Positions 33,602 to 41,829 of a stretch of 52,971 nt of DNA are shown here, in pieces. The notes beneath the pieces are model-generated. The model was not told where the DNA came from. It ran no database searches and worked only from the letters and a program-made list of their open reading frames with translations. The DNA comes from Bacillota bacterium. GTDB taxonomy: Bacteria; Bacillota; Clostridia; Peptostreptococcales; Anaerovoracaceae. Position numbers and translations under genes: made by a program. Position 1 is the first letter of the stretch, and each line of letters starts with the position of its first letter. The stretch is taken from the NCBI GenBank assembly GCA_017397825.1, contig JAFQHT010000009.1:1-52971 (forward strand). The letters are read 5' to 3'.

Positions 33602-34280
33602 CTGCACTTTCCTCCTTCTGAAGAAAATCACAAAGCCACTGGATGATGAATGCCATAACCAGCAGCACAAGTCCCAGGGCAATACCTTCTGTAAATATTC
33701 CCTGGCTCTTTAAAAGTGAAATTGCAGTTGTCATGGTTCTGGTATGACCTTTGATGTTGCCGCCTACCAGCATAACGCTGCCCACTTCGCTGATGGAACG
33801 CCCGAAGGCCGTAACCATACAGAAATAAATATCATGGCACATTTCTTTCAGCACTGTCCATATAGTCTGGCGTCTGTCTGCACCCATAGTCATGCAGAAT
33901 TCCCTGATTGCAGGAACTTTGCTTACGGCATGCTGGTGAATCATTCCTGTCATTATCGGTGTGATAATAAGGGTCTGAGCCACAATCATGCCCTTAATAG
34001 TAAAGAGCCATCCAAGCATCCCCAGTGGCCCTCTGCGCATCAGAAGCAGGTATACCACCAGGCCCGCAACGACCGGTGGCATACCCATTAATGTTCTGTT
34101 AATTCTTACGATTAATTTTTTACCTCTGAAATCATATCTTTCAAGCAGAAGCCCGAAAGTTATACCTAAAACCGATGAAATCAGGCATGAAAACACCGCC
34201 ATCTTAAAAGTTACACCGATAGCGCTCAATATTGCTTCATCTGTAAAACATTCCTTAAACCAAATGACGATATTTTCCAT
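33588..34280 (-). CDS. tupB: Tungstate ABC transporter permease (TupB-like)
   Basis: A 230-aa membrane protein with about five or six helices and the permease EAA-like loop (MGADRRQTIWTVLKEM...). The ATG at 34280 is chosen because AAAGGAA lies 7 bases upstream; a TTG or ATG slightly earlier would overlap it. It sits between the binding protein and the ATPase genes. Confidence 0.87.
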   Translation of the reverse strand: MENIVIWFKECFTDEAILSAIGVTFKMAVFSCLISSVLGITFGLLLERYDFRGKKLIVRINRTLMGMPPVVAGLVVYLLLMRRGPLGMLGWLFTIKGMIVAQTLIITPIMTGMIHQHAVSKVPAIREFCMTMGADRRQTIWTVLKEMCHDIYFCMVTAFGRSISEVGSVMLVGGNIKGHTRTMTTAISLLKSQGIFTEGIALGLVLLVMAFIIQWLCDFLQKEESADENY

Positions 34281-34322
34281 GACTGTTCCTTTTCTGCGCA
34301 TCAATGCGCCTGTGGATTAAAA

Positions 34323-35180
34323 CTAGTTATCTGTTCCTGCATTAGGGAAGAATAAAGGTTCGCCGTATTCTTCAACACCGAATTCAGCAATCTTAGCCTG
34401 AACATCTGCAGAGCAGATCCATTCGATGAAAGCGTTTGCAGCTTCGTTGTTAAGTCCTTCGAACTTTTCAGGGTTAACAGCAATTACACCATACTGGTTA
34501 AGAAGGTTCTTTGCGCCCTGGCATACGATTTCAAGTTCGATATCAACGTCTGCGTTATTCTTCTGAGATAACCATGTTCCACGGTCAGTCATGCAGTATA
34601 CCTGCTGTTCATCAGCCATAGTGATTGTAGCACCCATACCCTGTCCGGATTCTACGTAGTTAGGGTTTGCAGTCTGGTCAAGACCGAATGCAGTCCAGAG
34701 CTTGAGTTCAGCTTTGTGTGTACCGGAGTCATCGCCTCTGGAAACGAAGCCGAGCTGTTCGTCATTAATCTTTGTGAGACAAGCTTCAAGGTCGTCACCA
34801 TAAGTATTTTCTGCTTCAGGTCCTACGATGATGTAGTCATTGTACATTACAGGGAATCTTTCAACACCGAATCCGTTTGCAACGAATTCTTCTTCACTTG
34901 CCTTAGCATGTACTAAAACGATATCAACGTCTCCGTTTTCGCCCATTTTGAGAGCTTCGCCAGTACCTACTGCAGTCCACTGAAGTTCATAACCTGTGTC
35001 TTCAAGGAATAAAGGCTGCAGATAGTCAAGAAGTCCTGTGTTGTCAGTACTTGTAGTTGTAGCCATTGTTAAAACTGTGTCTGTAACAACTTCGTCACCT
35101 GCTGGTTCGTCACCGCCGCATGCAGCAAGTGTGAAAATCATTACAAAAATAAGTAATACCGCTAATAAATTCTTTTTCAT
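34323..35180 (-). CDS. tupA: Tungstate-binding lipoprotein (TupA-like)
   Basis: A 285-aa binding lipoprotein. The signal peptide ends in the lipobox LAAC with Cys21 as the lipid site. The segment ATTTSTDNTGLLDYL near residue 42 is the oxyanion-binding motif of TupA proteins, and WTAVGTGEAL and SRGDDSGTHKAE also match the family. It would capture tungstate outside the cell for TupBC. A Moco/Tuco-like leader precedes the gene, which would shut it off when cofactor is plentiful. Confidence 0.92.
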   Translation of the reverse strand: MKKNLLAVLLIFVMIFTLAACGGDEPAGDEVVTDTVLTMATTTSTDNTGLLDYLQPLFLEDTGYELQWTAVGTGEALKMGENGDVDIVLVHAKASEEEFVANGFGVERFPVMYNDYIIVGPEAENTYGDDLEACLTKINDEQLGFVSRGDDSGTHKAELKLWTAFGLDQTANPNYVESGQGMGATITMADEQQVYCMTDRGTWLSQKNNADVDIELEIVCQGAKNLLNQYGVIAVNPEKFEGLNNEAANAFIEWICSADVQAKIAEFGVEEYGEPLFFPNAGTDN

Positions 35181-35224
35181 TTTGTCCTCCTAAATCTTTT
35201 TTGGGGATTATGAGGTCTGAAAAG

Positions 35225-35345
35225 GTAACAGAATCTCTTTTCAAACACGGAAGGCAATTTCCTTTCGGAAAGAACCCTGCGGCAACCCTGCCATGGCACG
35301 CCTCACGGCGGACTTTAGGCAGAACAGCTCGAAATCCTCTTAGTT
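35225..35345 (-). promoter_or_regulatory. Moco/Tuco riboswitch-like leader of tupABC-moeA
   Basis: The minus strand between moaA and tupA holds blocks in the same order as the E. coli moaA Moco RNA: GCCGUGA (a CGCC-GUGA-GGCG GNRA hairpin), GUUGCCGCAGGG, a UUUCC-GAAA-GGAA hairpin, then GCCUUCCGUGUUUGAAAAG, close to the E. coli 3' part. No intrinsic terminator with a U-run follows before the tupA ribosome site, so translation control is the simpler model. Whether it reads the Mo or the W cofactor cannot be told; the gene it controls favours W. Limits are approximate. Confidence 0.75.
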
Positions 35346-35390
35346 TTTATTGTCGGTTTTGGGTATTAAATTTTTATATTCTTACAGGAA

Positions 35391-36368
35391 TCAGCCTCCT
35401 ATTGCCGACATCCTGCGGGAATCTTTTTCACGGTCAGATTCTTTGCCGAAGCAGTGCTGACCAGGTTTGTTAAAAATAGTTTCTTCAATAATATTTTTCA
35501 GCTCTTCATCACCGGCGCCCTCTCTCATAATTCTGCGGAGATCCACGCCCTCTGAAAAGTTCAGGCAAGGTTTAAGAAATCCTTCTGATGTAAGTCTGAC
35601 GCGGTTGCAGTCACTGCAGAAAGTATGGCTCATGGCGCTGATAAAGCCCACATTGCCTGTGAAACCATCGAATTTATAGTATATTGCAGGCCCGTTGCCC
35701 CGCTTTTCTTCGTTTATAACAGGCTGTCCGAAAGCCGCAGTAAGTTTTTCAATGATAACATTCTGATCATATCCTCTGAAATCCTTGCCAAGGCCCATAG
35801 GCATCATCTCGATGAATCTCACATCAATGTCTCTGTCCCGTGCAATTAACGCCAGATTTTCAATTTCATCCTGATTGTAATCTGCCAGAGTTACTGCATT
35901 GATTTTTACACGCAGTTCAGGATACCTGCTGCATGCATCCAGAGAAGAAAGAACCTTTTCAATTCCTTCTTTGCGTGTTATCTCATGATATTTTTCTGCA
36001 GAAAGAGTATCAAGGCTGATATTTACACCATCAAGCCCTGCGGCAACCAGTACAGGCAGGTTTTCTTCAAGAAGTATGCCGTTGGTAGTCATAGTAACCT
36101 GCTCGATTCCTTTTACCTTTTTTATCTCTGCAATCATTCCGGGGAGTCCTTTTCTTACGAGAGGCTCGCCGCCGGTAAGTTTGATTTTTTTAATTCCAAG
36201 ACACGCAAAAACATTCACAAGTCTTAACATTTCGTCAAACCTGAGAATCTGGTCATGTGAAACCTGCTCTACACCGCATTCAGGCATGCAGTACCTGCAT
36301 CGCAGATTGCACCGGTCTGTCACCGATATTCTTATGTAGTCAATATTTCTTCTGTATCTGTCAAACAT
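35391..36368 (-). CDS. moaA: GTP 3',8-cyclase MoaA
   Basis: A 325-aa radical-SAM enzyme, first step of molybdopterin synthesis from GTP. The N-terminal cluster motif has Cys20, Cys24 and Cys27 (CNLRCRYC); a second cluster is held by CSDCNRVRL...C near residues 255-275; and the chain ends in the essential Gly-Gly (SAIGG). The ATG at 36368 follows a GGAGAG site. It has its own promoter and a terminator in front of it that ends the AOR operon. Confidence 0.96.
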   Translation of the reverse strand: MFDRYRRNIDYIRISVTDRCNLRCRYCMPECGVEQVSHDQILRFDEMLRLVNVFACLGIKKIKLTGGEPLVRKGLPGMIAEIKKVKGIEQVTMTTNGILLEENLPVLVAAGLDGVNISLDTLSAEKYHEITRKEGIEKVLSSLDACSRYPELRVKINAVTLADYNQDEIENLALIARDRDIDVRFIEMMPMGLGKDFRGYDQNVIIEKLTAAFGQPVINEEKRGNGPAIYYKFDGFTGNVGFISAMSHTFCSDCNRVRLTSEGFLKPCLNFSEGVDLRRIMREGAGDEELKNIIEETIFNKPGQHCFGKESDREKDSRRMSAIGG

Positions 36369-36388
36369 AAAAATCTCTCCTATTATAT

Positions 36389-36417
36389 AATATACCATAA
36401 ATTAGGTATTTACACAA
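36389..36417 (-). promoter_or_regulatory. Promoter of moaA
   Basis: Minus strand TTGTGT (36417-36412), 17 bases, TATATT (36394-36389) preceded by TGG. Confidence 0.6.
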
Positions 36418-36420
36418 TAT

Positions 36421-36447
36421 AAAAAGGAAGCCCGCCAGCCTCCTTCT
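36421..36447 (-). terminator. Terminator of the ADH-AOR-moaE operon
   Basis: Minus strand AAGGAGGC and GCTTCCTT pair (one G-U) around a short loop and are followed by TTTTTAT. It lies directly after the MoaE-like stop. Confidence 0.7.
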
Positions 36448-36448
36448 C

Positions 36449-36847
36449 TTATTCATATATTTCTGTTTCAGTCACGCACTCATCTTTGATACGTCCCACA
36501 AGATACTGCAATGCATTCACAATATTCGGACGGATATCTCCGCCTATGAGCACATACATGATATCGTCACCCACTGTGAGTCTGCCTTCTGCCAACCATG
36601 TTCTTATATAGTAAATGCCGGACATCTTGTAAGTATCAGCTACCGCGGCTTCCACTTTAAGAGCATCATAACTGAAATCCATGGCAGTTACAGGAAGAGT
36701 TCCTTCCATGCCATGACGTACCTGCGCTTTGGCAGTTTCACGCACCACTCCATTGTGAGTCAAGTACATGCCGATATTTTTTGCACTTTCATGTTCCTTG
36801 GCTTCTTTAAGCCAGGCATCCATTGACGGAATCTGTTTGCTGTTCAT
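36449..36847 (-). CDS. MoaE-like molybdopterin synthase catalytic subunit
   Basis: A 132-aa protein aligning with MoaE: GVVRETAK in the N-terminal half, VEAAVADTYKMSGIYYIRTW in the middle, then VGDDIMYVLIGGDIRPNIVNALQYLVGRIK. MoaE uses the MoaD thiocarboxylate to put the dithiolene sulfurs on the pterin. Lys121 aligns with catalytic K119 of E. coli MoaE, while the K126 position is an acidic or polar residue here. The segment SMDAWLKEAKEHE at the N-terminus is unusual. Its place with a MoaD-like gene in an AOR operon supports a role in making the tungsten cofactor. Confidence 0.75.
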   Translation of the reverse strand: MNSKQIPSMDAWLKEAKEHESAKNIGMYLTHNGVVRETAKAQVRHGMEGTLPVTAMDFSYDALKVEAAVADTYKMSGIYYIRTWLAEGRLTVGDDIMYVLIGGDIRPNIVNALQYLVGRIKDECVTETEIYE

Positions 36848-36850
36848 AAG

Positions 36851-37390
36851 TCATCCTTTTGCTTTAGCAGTAAAGTATTTTGCCAGATTGGTTATTATTA
36901 TAACAGCAATTCCGTTGATAATCAAGTTGCCGAGGATGCCTCCCAGCATATATGTACCAAGATGCTGACATGTCAGCTGAGGATTGATAAGACCCACTGT
37001 AAAATAGCCGAATCCCACATTATTGAAAACATAAGGCATGAATGAGTTTCCTATAATAATCAGGAAAAGCATCACTGCCAGCGGAATCATGGTTGCTGCT
37101 ACATCAGGAAGTCCTGCTCCCACCAGACTAACTTTTACCATGCACAGAGCCCATGCTCCTGTAAGACCCACAACAATACCACAGAAACATTTAATCCATC
37201 TTACCTTATATGGGTCCTCTTCCATGAGGAAAAACATGATATTTACCAGGAAAATATTCCAGGCAGCAATTCCGAAATGTTCCAGTTCATGATGGAATCC
37301 CTGCACAATCAAGTTACACAGAACAATCCAGACAAAAATAACACACTTGATTTTAAGCACCATTGCAGGTGGTTTTACAAATAATTTCAT
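36851..37390 (-). CDS. Unrecognised integral membrane protein in the AOR operon
   Basis: A 179-aa protein with about five hydrophobic helices (near residues 12-30, 42-56, 68-86, 96-118 and 148-168) and no soluble domain. A conserved-looking GNSFMPYVFNNVGFGYFTVG loop (Asn, Phe, Gly rich) lies before the last helices. I do not recognise the family. Its place between the MoaD-like and MoaE-like genes, with a GGGAGA site, suggests a link to AOR, such as metal or aldehyde/acid transport or an electron-transfer anchor, but nothing in the sequence shows which. Confidence 0.65.
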   Translation of the reverse strand: MKLFVKPPAMVLKIKCVIFVWIVLCNLIVQGFHHELEHFGIAAWNIFLVNIMFFLMEEDPYKVRWIKCFCGIVVGLTGAWALCMVKVSLVGAGLPDVAATMIPLAVMLFLIIIGNSFMPYVFNNVGFGYFTVGLINPQLTCQHLGTYMLGGILGNLIINGIAVIIITNLAKYFTAKAKG

Positions 37391-37403
37391 AAACTTTCTC
37401 CCA

Positions 37404-37610
37404 TCATCCGCCGGAGGAAATCACAATTATTTCAATTTCATCACCGTCATTGATAATTGTTTCGCTCCATTTTGAAAACACAACAACAGAGCCGTTAAGA
37501 ATGGTAATGCACTCCATCTTTGACTGACCCTGCATTTCTTTGACAAGAGCGGCCATGGTGAGGCCGCTCTTTATTTCGGTTATTTCTTTGTTGATTTTTA
37601 CTTTAATCAT
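37404..37610 (-). CDS. MoaD/ThiS-like sulfur carrier
   Basis: A 68-aa beta-grasp protein that ends in Ser-Ser-Gly-Gly. The C-terminal glycine would be adenylylated by the ThiF/MoeB-like protein of this island and turned into a thiocarboxylate that feeds the MoaE-like partner. It sits 21 bases after the AOR stop. A role in thiamine synthesis is less likely because no thi genes are near. Confidence 0.85.
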   Translation of the reverse strand: MIKVKINKEITEIKSGLTMAALVKEMQGQSKMECITILNGSVVVFSKWSETIINDGDEIEIIVISSGG

Positions 37611-37631
37611 AAATGCTCCGAAAAATTATAC

Positions 37632-39359
37632 TTAGAACTTGAAGATAGTTTCCATTTCCAGCTTGCCGATATCAAATACTTCACCAGTACCCTGATGTCT
37701 TTCTGTACGGAAGAATTCAGGAAGGTCGTCATCTGCATCTGTGAAGCCTGCCATCTGGTTGAAAGCTCTTTCTGTAAGAAGAATCTTCACGCCGAGACCT
37801 GCAGTTACTCTTGAAATATCCATTTCGCCGCCGTACATACCAACGTACATCTTAAGCAGCAGGTCGATTCTTGAGGACACCTGTGAGAATGCGAAGAGAC
37901 ACATCATGGAGTCTGAGAAAGTAATGGCAACCTGAAGCTTGTTGGATACGTAAAGAGCAGTATCTCTCGGATAGTCACCGAATGTAGTATAACCTACTGT
38001 ACATGCAGCTGTATGGTCAGCACCCTGTGTGGATGTTGCGTAAGTGATACCTGTACCCTTTGTGTTACGAGGGTCATAACCGGAAAGTGACTGGTGTTTT
38101 ACTACAGGAATTCTCTTTGCGTTAAGAGCAAGGCCTACTGCTTCGCAGCCGTCGCCGAGAATCTTACCGAATTCTGTGCCGCGCCTTACTTCTTCGAGAA
38201 GTGCCATTGCAGCATCAGCATCGCCCCATGCAATCTTACCTTCTTCCATGGCAACGGCAATTGCGTCACCCATTTCGATAGTGTCAACACCGATATCGTC
38301 GCACATTCTGTCCATCATAGCAACCTTATCAAGGTCTGTGATATCGCAGTTTGGTCCGAGAAGAGCTACTGTTTCATATTCAAAACCGGAAGTCAGGTAG
38401 TTTCCGTTTTCATCATTGTATACGTTGGAGCACTGAACCACGCATCCAGGCTGGCATGCTTTACCGTTACAGCCGCCTCGCTTAGCATTGTTTGCAAGGA
38501 ATGTTGCTGAACCAAGCTTTTCGCCTGCATCGAACATCATGTCGCCGGAGAAGTTTCTTACAGGAAGAATACCGTTTCTGGAAGTTCCGTCGATGATGGA
38601 AATAGTACCGACTTTGTGATAATGTGATTTCTGCCCATTTTCCATCATAAGTTTGTTAGTTTCCTTAACTGCTTCTTTGAAAAGTTCTTCGTTGGCATAT
38701 TCAACTTTATATTTATTATCTGGTTTGTCAACAACGATTGCCTTGAGACCCTTGGTACCCATAAGCGCACCTACGCCGCCTCTTGCAGCAGCTCTTGAAG
38801 GATAACCTTCACCGAATTCGCTAATCTGGATGGATGCTGCCTTGTATTTATTTTCGCCGGCAGGACCGATACTTGCGATTGCAACGTCTTTACCGTATTT
38901 TTCACGCATCACATCGCCGAATTCATAGTTACCCATGCCGCGGTATTCTTCAGCATCAAGAAGCTGAGCGCTGCCATCTTTGCCGATATATAAATATTTT
39001 AACTTGTCATCTGCAGGTACTCCTGCTGCAACAATCATCTTGATACCCTGGTCAGCCATCATTTTAGCTACCATACCGCCGGAGCTGGATTCCTTGATTG
39101 TTCCTGTCAGAGGGCTCTTGCAGCCTACTGATAATCTGTGTCCTGTGGAGAAGTTAGTTCCCGCAAAAACACCTGTACAGAAAATAAGTGGGTTCTGAGG
39201 TCCGAAAGGATCGCACTTAGGATCCATCTTTCCTGCTTTTACAAGACCCATTATGTAATTTACGATTAATGAACGGCCACCGAATTCTCTCAGTGCTTCT
39301 GGCACAGGAGCTTTAGTGACTGTTCCTGCATTACAATCTATATATAACTGAGACCACAT
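37632..39359 (-). CDS. aor: Aldehyde:ferredoxin oxidoreductase (tungsten enzyme)
   Basis: A 575-aa AOR-family enzyme that interconverts aldehydes and carboxylic acids with ferredoxin, using a tungsten bis-pterin cofactor and a [4Fe-4S] cluster. The pterin-binding signature AARGGVGALMGTKGLKAI is at residues 191-208; a Cys cluster lies at 297, 302, 306 and 310 and a later Cys (MMCLF) is the likely fourth ligand. The ATG at 39359 follows an AGAAAGGAG site. Its neighbours encode an alcohol dehydrogenase, a MoaD-like carrier, pterin enzymes and tungstate uptake, so tungsten is the likely metal. Confidence 0.93.
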   Translation of the reverse strand: MWSQLYIDCNAGTVTKAPVPEALREFGGRSLIVNYIMGLVKAGKMDPKCDPFGPQNPLIFCTGVFAGTNFSTGHRLSVGCKSPLTGTIKESSSGGMVAKMMADQGIKMIVAAGVPADDKLKYLYIGKDGSAQLLDAEEYRGMGNYEFGDVMREKYGKDVAIASIGPAGENKYKAASIQISEFGEGYPSRAAARGGVGALMGTKGLKAIVVDKPDNKYKVEYANEELFKEAVKETNKLMMENGQKSHYHKVGTISIIDGTSRNGILPVRNFSGDMMFDAGEKLGSATFLANNAKRGGCNGKACQPGCVVQCSNVYNDENGNYLTSGFEYETVALLGPNCDITDLDKVAMMDRMCDDIGVDTIEMGDAIAVAMEEGKIAWGDADAAMALLEEVRRGTEFGKILGDGCEAVGLALNAKRIPVVKHQSLSGYDPRNTKGTGITYATSTQGADHTAACTVGYTTFGDYPRDTALYVSNKLQVAITFSDSMMCLFAFSQVSSRIDLLLKMYVGMYGGEMDISRVTAGLGVKILLTERAFNQMAGFTDADDDLPEFFRTERHQGTGEVFDIGKLEMETIFKF

Positions 39360-39378
39360 AGTTTTTCTCCTTTCTAAA

Positions 39379-40539
39379 TTAAAGCATTTCGTCATATGCA
39401 CTGCCTAAAATCTTGGCAAGGTCACCGGATGCCATTCTGTGCGGTGACAGAGCAAGACCAGTATCCTGCATAATCATTGGAATAATGCTTAATAACTGTT
39501 CACGGGAAATACCATATTTATCAGGTCCCTTCATGCCTACGCTCTTTGCAAAGTCGCGGATTGTCTTACGTGCCAGTGCACCGACTTCTTCCTTAGGCAT
39601 ATCTTCAGGGCAGTCAACTCCCATACATTCAAGAATCTGACGAACCTTGTGTGCTTCGTTGTATGCAGTCCATTCGATAACTTCAGGAAGTACCATTGTG
39701 CAGGCATTTCCGTGAGGAACGTGGAAGCATGCACCGATTGTATGTGCAATTCCGTGGCCTGAATGTACAAGCGCATTAGTGAATGCCATACCTGCAAAGT
39801 ATGAAGCATACATCAGGTTTTCACGGGCTTCTCTGTTGGAACCGTCTGCTACTGCAACAGGGAGCCATTTGTGGATAAGTCTGATTGCTTCACGTGCCAC
39901 AGCGTCAGAAAGCGGATTCTGCTGACCACTTGTAAGTGATTCAGTTGCATGTGCCAGAGCATCCATACCAGTTGCTGCTGTCGCTCCTGCTGGCAGACCC
40001 ATTGTAAGTTCTGCGTCAAGGTAGCACTGTGTACCGATTGTAGCTGCAGAAACTACAGATGCCTTATTACCCGCAGAAACACAGGAGATAACGCACATGT
40101 TTGTTGTTTCTGAACCTGTACCGGAAGTTGTAGGGATAAAGATAAGAGGAACGCCTGGTTTCAGGTCGTATCTTACGCCGAAATACTGTCTGATTGGAGG
40201 TGGGTTGTTCATAAGAACGTTTACACCTTTTGCAGTATCCATTGAGGAACCGCCGCCAAGACCGATTATGCAGTCACATCCTGCGTTTCTTGCTTTTTCT
40301 GCTGCTTCTTCTACCATTTCATCAGGTGGATCAGGAAGTACGCCGTCAAATGTAACTACTTCAAGTCCGGCAGCCTGGAGATTCTTGATAATGGGTTCTG
40401 CGATGCCAAAATCCCACATGCCCTTGTCATAAATCATAAAGGCTTTTTTGTGACCTGCTTTAGCCAGGTCAATACCAATTCTTTTGGAACATCCCATTCC
40501 CATTGTCGGCTTTACAAAAACATCATAAGTTGTAATCAT
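39379..40539 (-). CDS. Iron-containing (group III) alcohol dehydrogenase
   Basis: A 386-aa NAD(P)-dependent dehydrogenase. The cofactor loop GLGGGSSMDTAKG lies at about residues 94-106; metal ligands are expected in MDALAHATESL and in HSGHGIAHTIGACFHVPHG. It is the first gene after the 200-nt leader and directly precedes AOR, so the pair could turn an acid into an alcohol or the reverse by way of the free aldehyde. Its exact alcohol is not known. Confidence 0.92.
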   Translation of the reverse strand: MITTYDVFVKPTMGMGCSKRIGIDLAKAGHKKAFMIYDKGMWDFGIAEPIIKNLQAAGLEVVTFDGVLPDPPDEMVEEAAEKARNAGCDCIIGLGGGSSMDTAKGVNVLMNNPPPIRQYFGVRYDLKPGVPLIFIPTTSGTGSETTNMCVISCVSAGNKASVVSAATIGTQCYLDAELTMGLPAGATAATGMDALAHATESLTSGQQNPLSDAVAREAIRLIHKWLPVAVADGSNREARENLMYASYFAGMAFTNALVHSGHGIAHTIGACFHVPHGNACTMVLPEVIEWTAYNEAHKVRQILECMGVDCPEDMPKEEVGALARKTIRDFAKSVGMKGPDKYGISREQLLSIIPMIMQDTGLALSPHRMASGDLAKILGSAYDEML

Positions 40540-40570
40540 AATTCTGCCTCTCTTTCAGAAAATTTGTAAT

Positions 40571-40767
40571 AAAAAAGCACTGAAACAAAGGCACGCAAAA
40601 CGCGTACTTATTTCAATGCACTCCTTCGCAAAATGGCAAGCAATGCCGTTCCCAGCATTACTCATTGGCTTCTGTCGCCCATGTGTTTTTATGTTGTCTG
40701 TCTCTTCACCTTTACATGCTGCCCCACATGTCGGCTGGCAGAGCTCGGAGAATATTTCATTTTTATA
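40571..40767 (-). promoter_or_regulatory. Long structured leader with terminator ahead of ADH-AOR (candidate riboswitch)
   Basis: From the promoter start near 40767 to the gene there are about 225 nt. The leader ends in a strong terminator: GCATTGAAA..TACGC pairs with GCGTG..GTTTCAGTGC and is followed by six T (40576-40571). Upstream are several helices, including CUGCC...GGCAG, AAUGC...GCAUU and a CAUGU/GCAUGUAAAGGUG block. I could not assign it to a known class with confidence; a variant Moco/Tuco RNA is one idea, given the AOR genes behind it. The region from 40571 to 40848 holds no gene. Confidence 0.65.
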
Positions 40768-40773
40768 TACTTA

Positions 40774-40802
40774 ATTTTACCACCATACAATATCAAAGTC
40801 AA
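40774..40802 (-). promoter_or_regulatory. Promoter of the ADH-AOR operon
   Basis: Minus strand TTGACT (40802-40797), 17 bases, TAAAAT (40779-40774) preceded by TGG. Confidence 0.7.
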
Positions 40803-40848
40803 TGAAAAGGGCGATTGTCAAAAAAACTACTTTCTCCGCTCTGTTATA

Positions 40849-41142
40849 TTATATTGTTTTTCCGAAAGCCACACCGCCAGCCAGAGGACACTTTTCCCCT
40901 GTACGTTTCAGCAATTCACACTCACTGAAACACCTTTTGCCCACCTTAGTTATTTCGCAGCGCCTTCCGTCTGCAAGTTCAACAGTCTTTCCCTCCTGCC
41001 AGCTGTGCACACCGTCAGCGGTAATATCAGCACGGAAACGGGCAAGGCAAAGTCCGTCCTCCGGTGCTTCCTCTTCAAGCCAGCGTGCTGCCTGACTGTC
41101 GATAAAAGAAAATTCTCTTTCTTTTCCGTATTTTTCACTCAT
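40849..41142 (-). CDS. MOSC-like mini-protein
   Basis: A 97-aa protein resembling the C-terminal half of MOSC domains: CLARFRADITADG, then KTVELADGRRCEITKVGKRC and three further Cys including EKCPLAGG. MOSC proteins are linked to the sulfurated molybdenum cofactor. It is about half the usual length and may be a minimal form. It lies two bases from the ThiF-like gene, within the cofactor island, which supports a cofactor role. Confidence 0.7.
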   Translation of the reverse strand: MSEKYGKEREFSFIDSQAARWLEEEAPEDGLCLARFRADITADGVHSWQEGKTVELADGRRCEITKVGKRCFSECELLKRTGEKCPLAGGVAFGKTI

Positions 41143-41143
41143 A

Positions 41144-41818
41144 CTACAGCTCCACTTTCTGTACTTCGTTGCTTAAAAGGTCAATGAACAGCATCTTCCT
41201 CATCAGAATATCCTCATACCCCAGAAGAACTTTGACGGTTTCACTTGCCTGTATTCCTGCAATCACTGCCGGTGTGAATGAAGGGTTTCCTTCTTCCTGT
41301 GAAATTTCCCGGTCTTCCTGATAAATCAGGCTGAGTGTGTCATTTCCCGGCAGTATGGTGCTCACCTGACCGAACCATCCACCTATGGCACCGTGAATCA
41401 TCGGAAGGCCAAGATCCCTGCATATTTTCTGGAGCATAAGTTTGCTCTTAACACTGTCCAGTGCGTCCACAACTGCATCACAATCTTCAAGAATTTCTGC
41501 GCAGTTTGCTTCGGTAAGAAACTCGTTGAACATAGTCACCCTGATTTCAGAGTTAATTTCAGAAATATGCTCTCCTGCTACTCTGGACTTGGAAAAACCC
41601 ATATTTTTCTCAGTTGAAAGAAGCTGCCGGTTCAGATTGCTTTCCGTAAAGAAATCTCCGTCGCAGCATACAATGTGGCCCACTCCTGTCCTTGCCAGCA
41701 TTTCAATCACATAGCCGCCAAGACCTCCGCAGCCTATAACAGCCACTTTTTTAGATGCCAGTTCCTCCTGCTGTGATAAGGAAAATATTCTGTTACGCTC
41801 ATATCTTTCTTCAAACAT
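41144..41818 (-). CDS. ThiF/MoeB/HesA-family adenylyltransferase
   Basis: A 224-aa E1-like enzyme. The ATP-binding motif GCGGLGG is at residues 29-35, followed by CDGDFFTESNLNRQ with the acidic and Arg residues that act in adenylylation. It would activate the C-terminal glycine of the MoaD-like carrier. No CxxC zinc pairs are evident, so it is closer to the HesA/ThiF type than to E. coli MoeB. Confidence 0.87.
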   Translation of the reverse strand: MFEERYERNRIFSLSQQEELASKKVAVIGCGGLGGYVIEMLARTGVGHIVCCDGDFFTESNLNRQLLSTEKNMGFSKSRVAGEHISEINSEIRVTMFNEFLTEANCAEILEDCDAVVDALDSVKSKLMLQKICRDLGLPMIHGAIGGWFGQVSTILPGNDTLSLIYQEDREISQEEGNPSFTPAVIAGIQASETVKVLLGYEDILMRKMLFIDLLSNEVQKVEL

Positions 41819-41829
41819 TTTTCACTCCG

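Noticed and set aside
35225-35345. Cobalamin riboswitch as an alternative reading of the tupA leader
   Set aside because: The conserved B12 box is not seen, while several blocks match Moco RNA in order.
40571-40767. Calling the ADH leader a c-di-GMP, THF or cobalamin riboswitch
   Set aside because: I looked for their conserved cores and found none convincing; left as an unassigned structured leader.
40633-41187. 184-codon plus-strand frame over the ADH leader and the MOSC-like gene
   Set aside because: No ribosome site or domain; it crosses the ADH leader, its promoter and the real leftward genes.
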